DNA of 64,000 nucleotides from G963720515 sp963720515 (GTDB lineage Bacteria; Actinomycetota; Thermoleophilia; Gaiellales; Gaiellaceae), in contig OY970397.1 of assembly GCA_963720515.1 (NCBI GenBank), positions 2,551,119 through 2,615,118 of the forward strand, given 5' to 3'. Position numbers and translations under genes: made by a program. Each line of letters starts with the position of its first letter. Within the stretch, counting starts at the first letter, position 1. Below are positions 34,817 to 43,656 of this stretch, piece by piece. Under the pieces are notes generated by a model that was given only the letters and a program-made list of their open reading frames with translations, searched no databases and was not told the DNA's origin.

Positions 34817-36061
34817 GTGCCCCCCGACATCTCCACACCCGACGGACTGGCGCGGGCGGTCCGGCGGAACACGGTGCTCCTCGCCTCCACCACCGCGGTC
34901 ACGTCGGCGACCCTCCAGCTCGTTGCGGCGCTCTCGAGCTCGACCTTCGTGCTCGCGACGGGCGTCGAGGGACTCCTGGGGCTAGGGCCCGCGATCTTTC
35001 TCTCGACCGCAGCGCTCACCGCCGTTCCCGCCGGGCGGTTCATGGACCGCGGCGGCCGCGTCCCGGTCCTCGCGGCGGGCTACCTCCTGGGCATGGTGGG
35101 CGGTGTCGTCACCGCACTCGGGGGCCGCGCGTCCTCGGGCGCCGGCGTCGTCCTCGGATTCGTGCTGATCGGCGCTTCGAGCGGGATCGCGCTGCTCGGG
35201 CGCGCCGCCGCCGGCGACATGCACCCGCCCGAGCGCCGGGCGCGCGGTATCGCGGTCGTCCTCTTCGGCGCGGTGTTCGGGGCGATCCTCGGCCCGCTCG
35301 TCTTTGGGCCGCTCTTCGCCGGCAAGGACCTGACGACGTCGACCGTCGCGGCGCCCTGGCTCGTCGCGGCCGGCTTCATGGCGATCGGCCTCGTGCTCGT
35401 GCTCTTCGTCCGGCCCGACCCGAAGCGGATCGCCGAGCAGATCGCGCCGGACGGGAGCGGCCCTGCACCTCCGGCCGCGCCGCTCAGCGAGATCCTGCGC
35501 CGCCCCGGCGTCGTCCCGGCGCTCATCGCGGCGCAGGCGAGCTTCGGCGTCATGGTCTCGGTGATGAACCTGACCGGATATGCCGTGACGCACGAGCACC
35601 ATCACCCGCAGTCGTCCGTCTTCCCGATCATCGGCGCACACGTGCTCGGGATGTACGCCCTGGTGCTCGTCGTCGGCCGGCTCGTCGACCGGTTCGGCGG
35701 AATCGCGCTCGTGGGCGGGCTCGTCCTCGAGGGGGTGTCGGCGCTCGGGCTCGCCTGGGCCGAGAGCGTCTGGGCGACCGCCGCACTCCTGTTCGGTCTC
35801 GGGCTCGGCTGGAGCCTCTCGTTCGTGGCCGCGACGACCGCGCTCGTGAACCGCGCCGCGCCGGCCGAGCGCGGGCGGCTGCTCGGCTTCAACGACCTCA
35901 CGGCGGGCCTGCTCGGTGCGAGCCTCGCGCTGATCGGCGGCTACGCGCTCCAGGCGCTCGGCGTCGCGGCGCTCGCCGCCGGCGCGGTGGTGCTCACGGT
36001 CGTCCCGGCCATCACGATCGCCGGCCTGGCGCCGTGGCGGCCGCAGCCCGCGGAGCCGTAA
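34817..36061 (+). CDS. MFS transporter
   Basis: A 414-residue 12-helix transporter. The loop motif between helices 2 and 3 is GRFMDRGGRVPVLA, its counterpart in the second half is GRLVDRFGGIALVGG, and a central loop spans residues 195-225. The family is drug/metabolite exporters; substrate unknown. A YAVTHEHHHPQSS loop carries a histidine cluster near residue 260. GTG 34817 is close to the acylphosphatase start on the other strand. Confidence 0.88.
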   Translation: MPPDISTPDGLARAVRRNTVLLASTTAVTSATLQLVAALSSSTFVLATGVEGLLGLGPAIFLSTAALTAVPAGRFMDRGGRVPVLAAGYLLGMVGGVVTALGGRASSGAGVVLGFVLIGASSGIALLGRAAAGDMHPPERRARGIAVVLFGAVFGAILGPLVFGPLFAGKDLTTSTVAAPWLVAAGFMAIGLVLVLFVRPDPKRIAEQIAPDGSGPAPPAAPLSEILRRPGVVPALIAAQASFGVMVSVMNLTGYAVTHEHHHPQSSVFPIIGAHVLGMYALVLVVGRLVDRFGGIALVGGLVLEGVSALGLAWAESVWATAALLFGLGLGWSLSFVAATTALVNRAAPAERGRLLGFNDLTAGLLGASLALIGGYALQALGVAALAAGAVVLTVVPAITIAGLAPWRPQPAEP

Positions 36062-36071
36062 GATCACGTTC

Positions 36072-36368
36072 ATGGACGAGACCACCGTTCGCGACCGTGC
36101 GGCAGCCCACGGACAGGCCGTGGTCGACCGCGACTTCGGCAAGGCCGGCGGCGACCTGACGGGCGAGGCCGAGGCGCAGGCCCCGGACGTGATGAAGCAG
36201 CTCCCACGGCCGACCACCTCCGCCGAGGTGGTAGGCGTGGAAACGCGCGACGACGAGATCGTGTGCCTCATCCGCTACGGCGGCGAGGACTCCGAGACGA
36301 CGGTCGCGTCCACCTGGCGCAACGTGGACGGCACGCCCAGGATCGTCGAGCTCGTCGTCGCGGACTGA
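36072..36368 (+). CDS. small conserved hypothetical protein
   Basis: A 98-residue acidic soluble protein from ATG 36072, 10 bases after the MFS gene. It contains AAHGQAVVDRDFGKAGGDLT and a beta-rich end (CLIRYGGEDSETTVASTWRNVDG), like SnoaL/NTF2-type proteins of similar length, but this is a weak resemblance. Three bases separate it from the GNAT gene. Confidence 0.65.
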   Translation: MDETTVRDRAAAHGQAVVDRDFGKAGGDLTGEAEAQAPDVMKQLPRPTTSAEVVGVETRDDEIVCLIRYGGEDSETTVASTWRNVDGTPRIVELVVAD

Positions 36369-36371
36369 GCC

Positions 36372-36863
36372 ATGGGAGTAACGGTCCGGCCGGTCTCCAA
36401 GGCCGACCGGGCCTGGCTCGAGCCCGCCATCCGTGCCGCCTGGGGCTCCGACCGCTCGGTCAGCCGCGGCCGCCTCACGGAGCCGGTCTCGACGCTCCCG
36501 GGCTTCGCGGCCGAGCTCGACGGGGGGCCCGCCGGCTATGCGCTCGTCCGCATCGACGGCGACGAGCTCGAGGTCGCCGCCTTCGAGGCGCTCGTCGAGG
36601 GTCGCGGCGTCGGCACCGCGCTCCTCGATGCCGTGGAGGCGCACACGGCCGAGCTCCGCCTCCGGCGCGCGTGGCTCGTCACGACGAACGACAACCTGCG
36701 GGCGATCGGCTTCTATCAGCGGCGCGGCTGGGGCTGGGTGGCGTTTCACCCGGACGCCGTGACCGAGGGGCGCCGGCTCAAGCCCGAGATCTCGGAGGTC
36801 GGCGCGAACGGCATCGAGATCCGCCACGAGCTCGAGTTCGAATGGCGCCCAGAGGGGCTCTAG
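36372..36863 (+). CDS. GNAT-family N-acetyltransferase
   Basis: A 163-residue acetyltransferase. The acetyl-CoA motif A is EALVEGRGVGTALLDAVEAH near residue 75, with the Q/R-x-x-G-x-G/A signature in RGVGTA; motif B is TNDNLRAIGFYQRRGW. N-terminal VRPVSKADRAWLEPAI is typical. The acceptor substrate is unknown. Probably in an operon with the preceding small gene. Confidence 0.88.
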   Translation: MGVTVRPVSKADRAWLEPAIRAAWGSDRSVSRGRLTEPVSTLPGFAAELDGGPAGYALVRIDGDELEVAAFEALVEGRGVGTALLDAVEAHTAELRLRRAWLVTTNDNLRAIGFYQRRGWGWVAFHPDAVTEGRRLKPEISEVGANGIEIRHELEFEWRPEGL

Positions 36864-36886
36864 CAGCGTGACTCCTGCTACCATCG

Positions 36887-36902
36887 CACCCGTTGGCGGG
36901 TG
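36887..36902 (+). promoter_or_regulatory. short hairpin in the rplM leader
   Basis: CACCCG-TTGG-CGGGTG, a 6-bp stem with a 4-base loop, 24 bases before the rplM ATG. A TACCAT (36879) just upstream could be the -10 of the ribosomal protein promoter. Leader hairpins that bind L13/S9-type proteins are known in other bacteria; here it is only a suggestion. Confidence 0.3.
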
Positions 36903-36926
36903 CCCGTAACCCCGCCTCTTTCTGTG

Positions 36927-37367
36927 ATGAAGACCTGGACTGCGAAAGCAACCGACGTCGAGCGCCGCTGGTACGTCGTGGACGCCGAGGGCGAGACCCT
37001 GGGCCGTCTTGCGACGCGCATCGCGGACACGCTCCGCGGCAAGCAGAAGCCGACCTACACGCCGCACGTGGACACGGGCGACTTCGTCGTCGTCGTGAAC
37101 GCGGAGAAGATCGGCGTGACCGGCCAGAAGCTCGACCAGAAGCGCTACTACCGCCATTCGGGCTACCCGGGCGGCATCCGCTCGCGAACGCTGCGAGAGC
37201 AGCTCGAGCGCCGGCCGACGGAGGTCATCCGCACGGCGGTCAAGGGCATGCTCCCGAGGAACAAGCTGGCGCGGCGCCAGATCACGAAGCTCAAGGTTTA
37301 CGCAGGCCCGAACCACCCGCACGAGGCCCAGAACCCGCAGCCGCTGCGGATGGATACGAAGGCATGA
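36927..37367 (+). CDS. rplM: ribosomal protein uL13
   Basis: A 146-residue large-subunit protein: MKTWTAKATDVERRWYVVDA start, LGRLATRIADTLRGKQKPTY, and the late AVKGMLPRNKLARRQITKLKVY. ATG 36927 is the family's usual start; a longer frame from 36900 adds residues unlike L13. It overlaps rpsI by four bases (ATGA), the universal bacterial pairing. Confidence 0.98.
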   Translation: MKTWTAKATDVERRWYVVDAEGETLGRLATRIADTLRGKQKPTYTPHVDTGDFVVVVNAEKIGVTGQKLDQKRYYRHSGYPGGIRSRTLREQLERRPTEVIRTAVKGMLPRNKLARRQITKLKVYAGPNHPHEAQNPQPLRMDTKA

Positions 37368-37759
37368 GCGACCTCGCGCAGTACCGCGGCACCGGCAAGC
37401 GGAAGACCTCCGTGGCCCGCGTGATCCTCCGCCCCGGCGACGGGACCTGGTGGATCAACGGGCGCTCGCTCGAGGAGTACTTCCCGAGCGCGACGCAGCG
37501 GATGGTCGCGACTGCCCCGCTCCGCACGGCCGGCGTCGAGGGCACGTTCGACATCCGCGCGCGGATCCACGGCGGCGGCGTCTCCGGCCAGGCCGGCGCG
37601 CTGCGCCACGGCCTGGCGCGCGCGCTCGTCGAGGCCGACCCCGAGTACCGCCCGTCGCTCAAGCGCGAGGGCTTCCTCACGCGCGACGCCCGCATCGTGG
37701 AGCGCAAGAAGGCCGGCCTCCACAAGGCCCGCAAGGCGCCGCAGTACTCGAAGCGCTAG
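37364..37759 (+). CDS. rpsI: ribosomal protein uS9
   Basis: A 131-residue small-subunit protein: YRGTGKRKTSVARVILRPG start, GGGVSGQAGALRHGLARAL, and the C-terminal KKAGLHKARKAPQYSKR, whose last Lys-Arg contacts the P-site tRNA. Paired with rplM; a long inverted repeat follows five bases after its stop. Confidence 0.98.
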   Translation: MSDLAQYRGTGKRKTSVARVILRPGDGTWWINGRSLEEYFPSATQRMVATAPLRTAGVEGTFDIRARIHGGGVSGQAGALRHGLARALVEADPEYRPSLKREGFLTRDARIVERKKAGLHKARKAPQYSKR

Positions 37760-37763
37760 TTCG

Positions 37764-37810
37764 CCGCCGCAAATCCGGCGCGCAGCTCGGGCCATGACGA
37801 TTTGCGGCGG
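37764..37810 (+). terminator. long inverted repeat after rpsI
   Basis: Perfect 12-base arms CCGCCGCAAATC (37764-37775) and GATTTGCGGCGG (37799-37810) enclosing 23 bases, just after the rpsI stop. No T tract follows. It probably ends the ribosomal-protein transcript. Confidence 0.6.
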
Positions 37811-38006
37811 GTGAAAGCCTTCTGGAGAGCGCCGGGCGAAGCCCGCCGCTCGTGACGCTTCCGGCGCAGATCGGCACGAAGTTGTGACAGAGCGTCACAG
37901 ACTCGTCACGAATTCCGCGGTAGTGTCGAAAGCGGGGGAAGCGGGGCCGAAGGCCCCCGGGGGCAAGCTAGACGCGTGAAACGGTCGCCATCGGTAGCGT
38001 GCCCGC
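37811..38006. other. non-coding leader region upstream of glmM
   Basis: About 196 bases with no gene. It contains a small GGGC-GAA-GCCC hairpin near 37838, a degenerate repeat copy (37861-37912), and a GGGGCC-GAA-GGCCCC hairpin (37943-37957) in a purine-rich stretch before the glmM GTG. The last could be part of a structured leader, but I recognise no riboswitch class. Confidence 0.4.
37861..37912 (-). repeat. degenerate intergenic repeat, copy D
   Basis: Read on the minus strand, this has CTGTCAC, then ACTTCGTGCCG, then ATCTGCGCCGG, in the same order as in copies B and C but lacking one internal GTGCCG unit. A palindromic TGTGAC-AGAGC-GTCACA lies at 37883-37899. Assignment to the same family is tentative. 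Confidence 0.35.
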
Positions 38007-39284
38007 GTGGCCGGGCGCACCTACTTCGGCACCGACGGCGTGCGGGGGATTCCCGGCGCCGATCTGACCGACTCGCTCGTGCGGCGGCTCGGCGAGGCCT
38101 TCGCGCGCTGGAGCGGCGGCTGCCCCGTGCTCGTCGGCCGCGACACGCGCGCCTCCGGGCCCGCGCTCCAAGCCGCGCTCGCCGACGGGCTCGCCGCCGG
38201 CGGCTCGGACGTCCGCGTCGGCGGCGTGCTGCCGACCCCGGCCGTCGCGCTTCTCGCCGACGGCTGCGGCGCCGTCGTGTCCGCGAGCCACAACCCGGCC
38301 GAGTACAACGGCGTCAAGCTCTTCGACCGCGGCGGGCGCAAGCTCTCCGACGCGGAGGAGGAGGCGATCGAGGCGATCCTCGCCGATCTGCCCGAGCCCG
38401 TCGCGTCGGTCGTGCCGGCCGAGGAGGACGGCCTGGCCGAGCGCTACGCCGACCTCGTGACCGCGCGCTTCGGCGGTCCGCTCGACGGCCTCCACATCGC
38501 CTGCGACTGCGCGAACGGCGCGTTCTCCGGGCTCGCGCCGGGCGTGCTCGAGCGCCTCGGAGCCGAAGTTACGGCCATCGCGGACGAGCCGGACGGCGAG
38601 AACATCAACGCGGGCTGCGGCGCGACCGACCTCGCGCTCCTCGCGCGCACCGTCGTCGAGGGCGACTTCGACCTCGGCGTCGCGTTCGACGGCGACGGCG
38701 ACCGGATGCTCGCGGTGGACGCGGCCGGCGAGACGATGGACGGGGACGCGATCCTCGCCGTGCTCGCGCTGCACCTCGGCGTCGATCTCGTCGTCGTCAC
38801 CGTCATGACGAACCTCGGGTTCCACCGCCTCATGGAGGAACGCGGGATCCGCGTCGTCACGACCGACGTGGGCGACCGCTACGTCCTGGAGGCCCTGCAC
38901 CGCGAGGGCGGCGTCCTCGGCGGCGAGCAGTCGGGGCACGTCGTCTACCTCGACGGGCACGTCGGGGGCGACGGTCTCGTGGCGGCGCTCCTGCTCGCCC
39001 GGGCGGTCACCGAGTCTGGGAAGACCCTCGCCGAGCTGGCCTCCGTCATGCCCAGATTTCCCCAGGCGATCGAGAACGTGCCGGTGCGCTCGAAGGCGCT
39101 CTCAGACGCGATTCTGGCCGAGGTCGAGCGCCTGAACGCCGAGCTCGAGGGCCGCGGCCGCGTGCTCGTGCGGCCCTCCGGAACGGAGCCGGTCGTGCGG
39201 GTGCTTGCGGAGGCCGAATCGCGGGAGAAAGCCCTCCACGCATCTGCTACGATCGGCGCCCTAGTGCGCCGCGAGCTCGGGTAA
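38007..39284 (+). CDS. glmM: phosphoglucosamine mutase
   Basis: A 425-residue alpha-D-phosphohexomutase converting glucosamine-6-P to glucosamine-1-P. FGTDGVRGIPG at the start, the phosphoserine loop VVSASHNPAEYNG, the metal site VAFDGDGDRM, the sugar-specificity loop GGEQSGH, and the phosphate-binding RPSGTEPVVRV are all present. GTG 38007. glmS follows 64 bases downstream, placing both early steps of UDP-GlcNAc synthesis together. Confidence 0.97.
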   Translation: MAGRTYFGTDGVRGIPGADLTDSLVRRLGEAFARWSGGCPVLVGRDTRASGPALQAALADGLAAGGSDVRVGGVLPTPAVALLADGCGAVVSASHNPAEYNGVKLFDRGGRKLSDAEEEAIEAILADLPEPVASVVPAEEDGLAERYADLVTARFGGPLDGLHIACDCANGAFSGLAPGVLERLGAEVTAIADEPDGENINAGCGATDLALLARTVVEGDFDLGVAFDGDGDRMLAVDAAGETMDGDAILAVLALHLGVDLVVVTVMTNLGFHRLMEERGIRVVTTDVGDRYVLEALHREGGVLGGEQSGHVVYLDGHVGGDGLVAALLLARAVTESGKTLAELASVMPRFPQAIENVPVRSKALSDAILAEVERLNAELEGRGRVLVRPSGTEPVVRVLAEAESREKALHASATIGALVRRELG

Positions 39285-39295
39285 GCCCGGGCTCG
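39272..39295 (+). terminator. hairpin with the glmM stop codon in its loop
   Basis: Arms CGAGCTCGGG and CCCGGGCTCG (one G-U pair) around a TAAG loop that contains the glmM stop codon. It lies 54 bases ahead of glmS and may uncouple the two genes partly. No T tract. Confidence 0.5.
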
Positions 39296-39348
39296 TGGTG
39301 TTTTCGCACCAGGTATCGCAGTCAGGGGCGCGAAGGGAGGCACCTACC

Positions 39349-41172
39349 GTGTGCGGGATCATCGGCTACGTCGGATCGAGGCAGGCGAAGGACCTCCTTC
39401 TCGGCGGCCTCGAGCGCCTCGAGTACCGCGGCTATGACTCGGCCGGTCTCGGCCTCCTCGAGGACGGGCGGCTCGAGTTCGTCCGCGCCGTCGGCCCGCT
39501 CGCGACCCTGAAGGAGCTCGTCGAGCCGATCGACTTCGGCGCGACGACCGGCGTTGGGCACACGCGCTGGGCGACGCACGGCCGCGTCTCCGAGCAGAAC
39601 GCGCACCCGATCACCGGCTGCCGCACCGATGAGGTCGCCGTCGTCGTGAACGGGATCGTCGAGAACTTCCGGGACCTCCAGGAGAGCCTCCTCGCCGAGG
39701 GCCACACGTTCGCCTCCGAGACCGATACGGAGGTCGTCACCCACCTGATCGAGCGCCACTACGGCGGCGACCTGGTTCAGACCGTCGCCGAGGTGTACCG
39801 GCAGCTCGAGGGGCACTTCGCGCTCGTCGTCATCCACCGCGAGCACCCCGGCATGCTCGTCGGCGCGCGGCTTCAGTGCCCGCTCGTCGTCGGCGTCGGG
39901 GACGAGGAGATGTTCCTCGCGTCGTCCATCGCCGCGTTCCACAGCGAGACGCAGCGGATGCAGCTCATCGAGGACGGCGAGGTCGTGGCGATCACCGCGG
40001 ACGGCTCGCGCTTCGTCGCGACCGACGGCGAGGTGCGCGAGCGCGACGTGATCGAGATCGACTGGGACGACGAGTCGGCCGAGCGCCACGGCTTCGAGTC
40101 GTTCATGCTCAAGGAGATCTACGAGCAGCCCGTCGCGGTGGAGAGGACGATCGCCGCGCACCTCGACGGCGGGAAGCTCGACCTGCCGGAGCTCGGCACG
40201 GACGAGGAGCTCGCCGGCGTCCGGCGCATCCTCATCCTCGCGTGTGGCACGGCCTACCACGCGGGCGTCGTCGGGCGCTACGCGATCGAGGAGTGGGCGC
40301 GCGTCCAGGCCGACTTCGACGTCGCGAGCGAATGGCGCTACCGCAGCCCGGTGATCGAGGAGGGGACGCTCGTCATCGGCATCACGCAGTCCGGCGAGAC
40401 GCGCGACACGGTGCACGCGATGCGCCTCGCGCGCGAGCTCGGCGCGCGCACGCTTGCGATCACGAACCAGCAGGGCACGCAGATCACGCGCGAGGTGGAC
40501 GCCGTCCTCTACACGCGCGCCGGCATCGAGGTCGGCGTCGCGGCGACGAAGACGTTCACCGCGCAGGTGACGCTGCTCTTCCTCGTCGCCCTCCGGATCG
40601 CCGAGGCCCGCTCGACGCTCGCGCCCGAGGAGATCGGCTCCCTCGTCGACGAGCTGCGCGGCCTGCCCGCGAAGCTCGACACGTTCCTCGAGGGCCGACA
40701 CCCGATCGAGGAGATCGCGCGCCGCCACTACGACGAGGACTTCTTCCTCTACCTCGGCCGCCACGTCGGGCTCCCGGTCTGTCTCGAGGGCGCGCTCAAG
40801 CTGAAGGAGATCTCCTACATCCCCACCGAGGCCTACTCGGCCGGGGAGATGAAGCACGGGCCGATCGCGCTTCTCGCCGAAGACACCCCGGTGGTGGTCG
40901 TCGCGACCGACTCGCACGTCTACGACAAGATCGTGTCGAACATCCAGGAGGTTCGGGCGCGCGGCGCGTCCGTGATCGCGATCGCGACCGACGGCAACGA
41001 GGACATCCAGCACCACGCGGACGACGTGATCTACGTGCCGCGCACGCACCCGTTCCTCCAGGCGCCGCTCGCGACTTTGCCGCTCCAGCTCCTCGCCTAC
41101 CGCATCGCGCGGATCCGCGGCCTGAACGTGGACCAGCCGCGCAACCTGGCGAAGACGGTCACGGTCGAGTAA
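39349..41172 (+). CDS. glmS: glucosamine-fructose-6-phosphate aminotransferase (isomerising)
   Basis: A 607-residue enzyme making glucosamine-6-phosphate. Start is GTG 39349 so that the nucleophile Cys is residue 2 after Met removal (CGIIGYVG), with AGGGAGG upstream. The glutaminase domain shows GHTRWATHGRVSEQNAHP; the two SIS domains show LACGTAYHAG, SGETRDT and the conserved DQPRNLAKTVTVE end. No glmS ribozyme is recognised upstream. Confidence 0.98.
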   Translation: MCGIIGYVGSRQAKDLLLGGLERLEYRGYDSAGLGLLEDGRLEFVRAVGPLATLKELVEPIDFGATTGVGHTRWATHGRVSEQNAHPITGCRTDEVAVVVNGIVENFRDLQESLLAEGHTFASETDTEVVTHLIERHYGGDLVQTVAEVYRQLEGHFALVVIHREHPGMLVGARLQCPLVVGVGDEEMFLASSIAAFHSETQRMQLIEDGEVVAITADGSRFVATDGEVRERDVIEIDWDDESAERHGFESFMLKEIYEQPVAVERTIAAHLDGGKLDLPELGTDEELAGVRRILILACGTAYHAGVVGRYAIEEWARVQADFDVASEWRYRSPVIEEGTLVIGITQSGETRDTVHAMRLARELGARTLAITNQQGTQITREVDAVLYTRAGIEVGVAATKTFTAQVTLLFLVALRIAEARSTLAPEEIGSLVDELRGLPAKLDTFLEGRHPIEEIARRHYDEDFFLYLGRHVGLPVCLEGALKLKEISYIPTEAYSAGEMKHGPIALLAEDTPVVVVATDSHVYDKIVSNIQEVRARGASVIAIATDGNEDIQHHADDVIYVPRTHPFLQAPLATLPLQLLAYRIARIRGLNVDQPRNLAKTVTVE

Positions 41173-41207
41173 CACACGCCCTCGGGCGCGTGCCACACTT
41201 CGAGGCC

Positions 41208-42593
41208 GTGAGGCTTCGGGTTCGTCTGATCGTGGCCGGGACGCTCCTGGCCGCCATTGCCGCCACGGTGCTGCCGGCGGTCTTTCCGTCGCTCCACGTC
41301 GCCTACCGGGAGCCGGGCCTGCGCGTCGCGCTCGAGGGCGCCGCCTCGCTCATGGCGGCGACCGCCGCGTACATCGCGATCGGCCGGTTCCTCCGTGCGC
41401 GGAGCCTCGCGCCCCTCGTCCTTGGCGTCGCGCTGACCTTCCTCGCGGCCGCGACGTTCGCGCTCGCCGTGCTCGTAGCCGTGACCCCCGCGTGGGACCA
41501 GGCGCTCGTCCTCGTCGTCACCGGGAACCTCCTCGGCGGCGTCGGGCTCGCGATCGCCGCGTTCGTGCCCGACCGCCCCGTCAAGCGGCCCGGCCGCTCG
41601 ATGGGGATCCTCGTCGGTACGGGGCTGGCGCTCGGCGTCGTCGTCGCCATTGCCTTCGTCGCTGTCGCCTGGGACGGCGCCCACGCCGCGCTTCGCGAGG
41701 CCGAGGCGACGGGGTCCAACCACTCCGACCACGTTGCCGGGCTGCTCGCCTTCCAGCTGGTCACCCTCGCCGCGTTCGCGGCCGCCGCGTTCGGCTTCGG
41801 CCGAAACGCGCTTCGGACGGGAGACGAGTTCCTGGGGTGGCTCGCGCTCGCAACGACGCTCGGAGCGTTCTCGCGTCTGAACGTCGTCCTCTTCCCGGCC
41901 GCCGGCACGCACTTCATCCACACGGCCGACGTCTTCCGCGTCCTCTTCTACGTCGTCCTCCTGATCGCCGCCGCGCGGGAGGTGCAGGGCTACTGGAAGA
42001 CGCTCGCGGACACCGCCGTGCTCGAGGAGCGCCGCCGCATCGCCCGCGACATCCACGACGGCCTCGCGCAGGAGCTGGCCTTCATCTCGCGCCGCGCGAA
42101 ACGGCTTGTCGGCCGGCCCGATCGCGAGGGCGCCGAGCAGATCGCCGCCGCCGCCGAGCGCGCGCTCACCGAGTCGCGCCGCGCCATCGCCGCGCTGACC
42201 AGACCGCTCGACGAGCCGCTCGACGAGGTGCTCGCGCAGGCGGTGGAGGAGGTCGCGCAGCGGACGGGCGCACGGCTCGAGCTCGAGCTGGAGCCGGGGA
42301 TCGAGATCGAGGGCCCCGAGCGCGAGGCGCTCGTGCGGATCGCCTGCGAGGCGGTCGCGAACGCGGCGCGCCACGCCCACGCGAACGTCGTGCGGCTCGA
42401 GCTCGCGAACGGCGACCGCGTGCGGCTCCGCGTCGTGGACGACGGCGTCGGGTTCGACATCGCGGACGCGCCGGAGAGCGGGGGAGGCTTCGGCCTGGAG
42501 AGCATGCGCGGCCGGGCGGCGGCGCTCGGCGCGGACTTCCGGCTCCGCTCGGAGGTCGGCGCGGGGACCACCGTGGAGGTGGAGCTAGCGTGA
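41208..42593 (+). CDS. NarL-type membrane histidine kinase
   Basis: A 461-residue sensor kinase. Residues 1-258 hold about eight transmembrane helices with little extracytoplasmic sequence. The H-box of the HisKA_3 type is ERRRIARDIHDGLAQEL with phosphorylated His283. The ATPase domain has IACEAVANAARHAHA (N box), VVDDGVGFDI and GFGLESMRGRAAALGA. It pairs with the response regulator that overlaps it (GTGA). An upstream GTG at 41190 would add six residues. The stimulus is unknown; it follows glmS by 35 bases. Confidence 0.92.
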   Translation: MRLRVRLIVAGTLLAAIAATVLPAVFPSLHVAYREPGLRVALEGAASLMAATAAYIAIGRFLRARSLAPLVLGVALTFLAAATFALAVLVAVTPAWDQALVLVVTGNLLGGVGLAIAAFVPDRPVKRPGRSMGILVGTGLALGVVVAIAFVAVAWDGAHAALREAEATGSNHSDHVAGLLAFQLVTLAAFAAAAFGFGRNALRTGDEFLGWLALATTLGAFSRLNVVLFPAAGTHFIHTADVFRVLFYVVLLIAAAREVQGYWKTLADTAVLEERRRIARDIHDGLAQELAFISRRAKRLVGRPDREGAEQIAAAAERALTESRRAIAALTRPLDEPLDEVLAQAVEEVAQRTGARLELELEPGIEIEGPEREALVRIACEAVANAARHAHANVVRLELANGDRVRLRVVDDGVGFDIADAPESGGGFGLESMRGRAAALGADFRLRSEVGAGTTVEVELA

Positions 42594-43240
42594 GCGAGCC
42601 GATCGCGGTCTTGATCGCCGACGACCACGCGCCGACGCGCGCCGACGTGCGAGGGATCCTCGCCGAAGACGGGCGCTTCGCCGTCCGCGCCGAGGCGGCC
42701 GACGCGGCCGGCGCGGTCGCCGCCGCGCTCGAGGCGCGCCCGGACGTCTGCCTGCTCGACGTTCGCATGCCGGGCGGCGGCGTGGGCGCGGCCTGGGAGA
42801 TCAGCGCCCGGCTGCCGGACACGAAGATCGTCATGCTCACCGTCTCCCGCGACGACGCCGACCTCTTCGCCGCGCTGCGCGCCGGGGCGTCCGGCTACCT
42901 GCTCAAGGACATCGACCCCGACCGGCTGCCCGACGCGCTCGCCTCCGTCGTCGCCGGCGAGGGCGCCCTTCCCGGGAGCCTCGTCGCCCGGCTCGTGAAC
43001 GAGTTCCGCGACCGCGGGCCGAGGCGGCGCGCCGTGCTCTCGCCCTCACCGGGAGAGCCGCTCACGAGCCGCGAGTGGCAGGTGCTCGAGCTCATGCGCG
43101 ACGGGCTCACGACCGCGCAGATCGCCGACCGGCTCGTCATCTCGCGCGCAACGGTGCGGAGCCACGTGGCCGGGATCCTGCGCAAGCTGCGCGTGCCGGA
43201 CCGCGAGGCCGCGCTCGAGCTCTTCCGCAGCCAGAGCTAG
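42590..43240 (+). CDS. LuxR/NarL-family response regulator
   Basis: A 216-residue two-domain regulator. The receiver has acidic pair Asp11-Asp12, phosphoacceptor Asp57 in CLLDVRMPG, and Lys near 106 in YLLKDID. The C-terminal helix-turn-helix is LTSREWQVLELMRDGLTTAQ and ISRATVRSHVAGILRKL. It is activated by the coupled kinase. Its stop shares a CTAG with the convergent arfB gene. Confidence 0.94.
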   Translation: MSEPIAVLIADDHAPTRADVRGILAEDGRFAVRAEAADAAGAVAAALEARPDVCLLDVRMPGGGVGAAWEISARLPDTKIVMLTVSRDDADLFAALRAGASGYLLKDIDPDRLPDALASVVAGEGALPGSLVARLVNEFRDRGPRRRAVLSPSPGEPLTSREWQVLELMRDGLTTAQIADRLVISRATVRSHVAGILRKLRVPDREAALELFRSQS

Positions 43241-43647
43241 TCGCCGAGGTCGCGCCGCAGGCGCTTCGTCCGGCCGCGGCGCTTCTTCGACTCGAGGCGT
43301 CGCTCTCTCGACGCCTTTGTGGGCTTGGTCGGGCTTCGAGGGCGTTGCCGGCGCAGCGCCTTTGCGATGGCCGCCGCCAGCCGCTCGAGCGCGAGCTCGC
43401 GGTTCCGCGACTGGCTGCGCTCGTCCTGGGCCACGGCGCGCACGACCGGCCCGAGCTTGTCGACCAGCCGCCGCTTCTGCGCCTCCGAGAGCGTCTCGGA
43501 CGCCTCGACGTCGAAGAGGGCCTCCACGCGCGTCTCCGTCTTGTTCGCGTGCTGCCCGCCCGGCCCGCTCGACCGCGACGTGCGCAGCTCGACCTCCCCG
43601 AGCGGGAGGTCGAGCGTGCGTGTGATTCTCAGCGGCTCCGGCGCCAT
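43237..43647 (-). CDS. arfB: ArfB/YaeJ-type peptidyl-tRNA hydrolase for stalled ribosomes
   Basis: A 136-residue release-factor-like protein. The catalytic GGQ is residues 30-32 in SSGPGGQHANKTET; the C-terminal tail is strongly basic (RERRLESKKRRGRTKRLRRDL), which in ArfB enters the empty mRNA channel. It rescues ribosomes stalled without a stop codon. Its stop overlaps the regulator gene stop; the copper gene lies just upstream on the same strand, 9 bases away. Confidence 0.92.
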   Translation of the reverse strand: MAPEPLRITRTLDLPLGEVELRTSRSSGPGGQHANKTETRVEALFDVEASETLSEAQKRRLVDKLGPVVRAVAQDERSQSRNRELALERLAAAIAKALRRQRPRSPTKPTKASRERRLESKKRRGRTKRLRRDLGD

Positions 43648-43656
43648 GCCCGCACA

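Noticed and set aside
37883..37899. CRP/FNR-like palindrome TGTGAC-AGAGC-GTCACA upstream of glmM
   Set aside because: The spacing is seven instead of six bases and the site is part of the degenerate repeat copy, so a regulator site is not supported.
37920..38006. Possible riboswitch in the purine-rich glmM leader
   Set aside because: Only short local hairpins are seen and no consensus of a known riboswitch (c-di-AMP or glmS type) could be matched.
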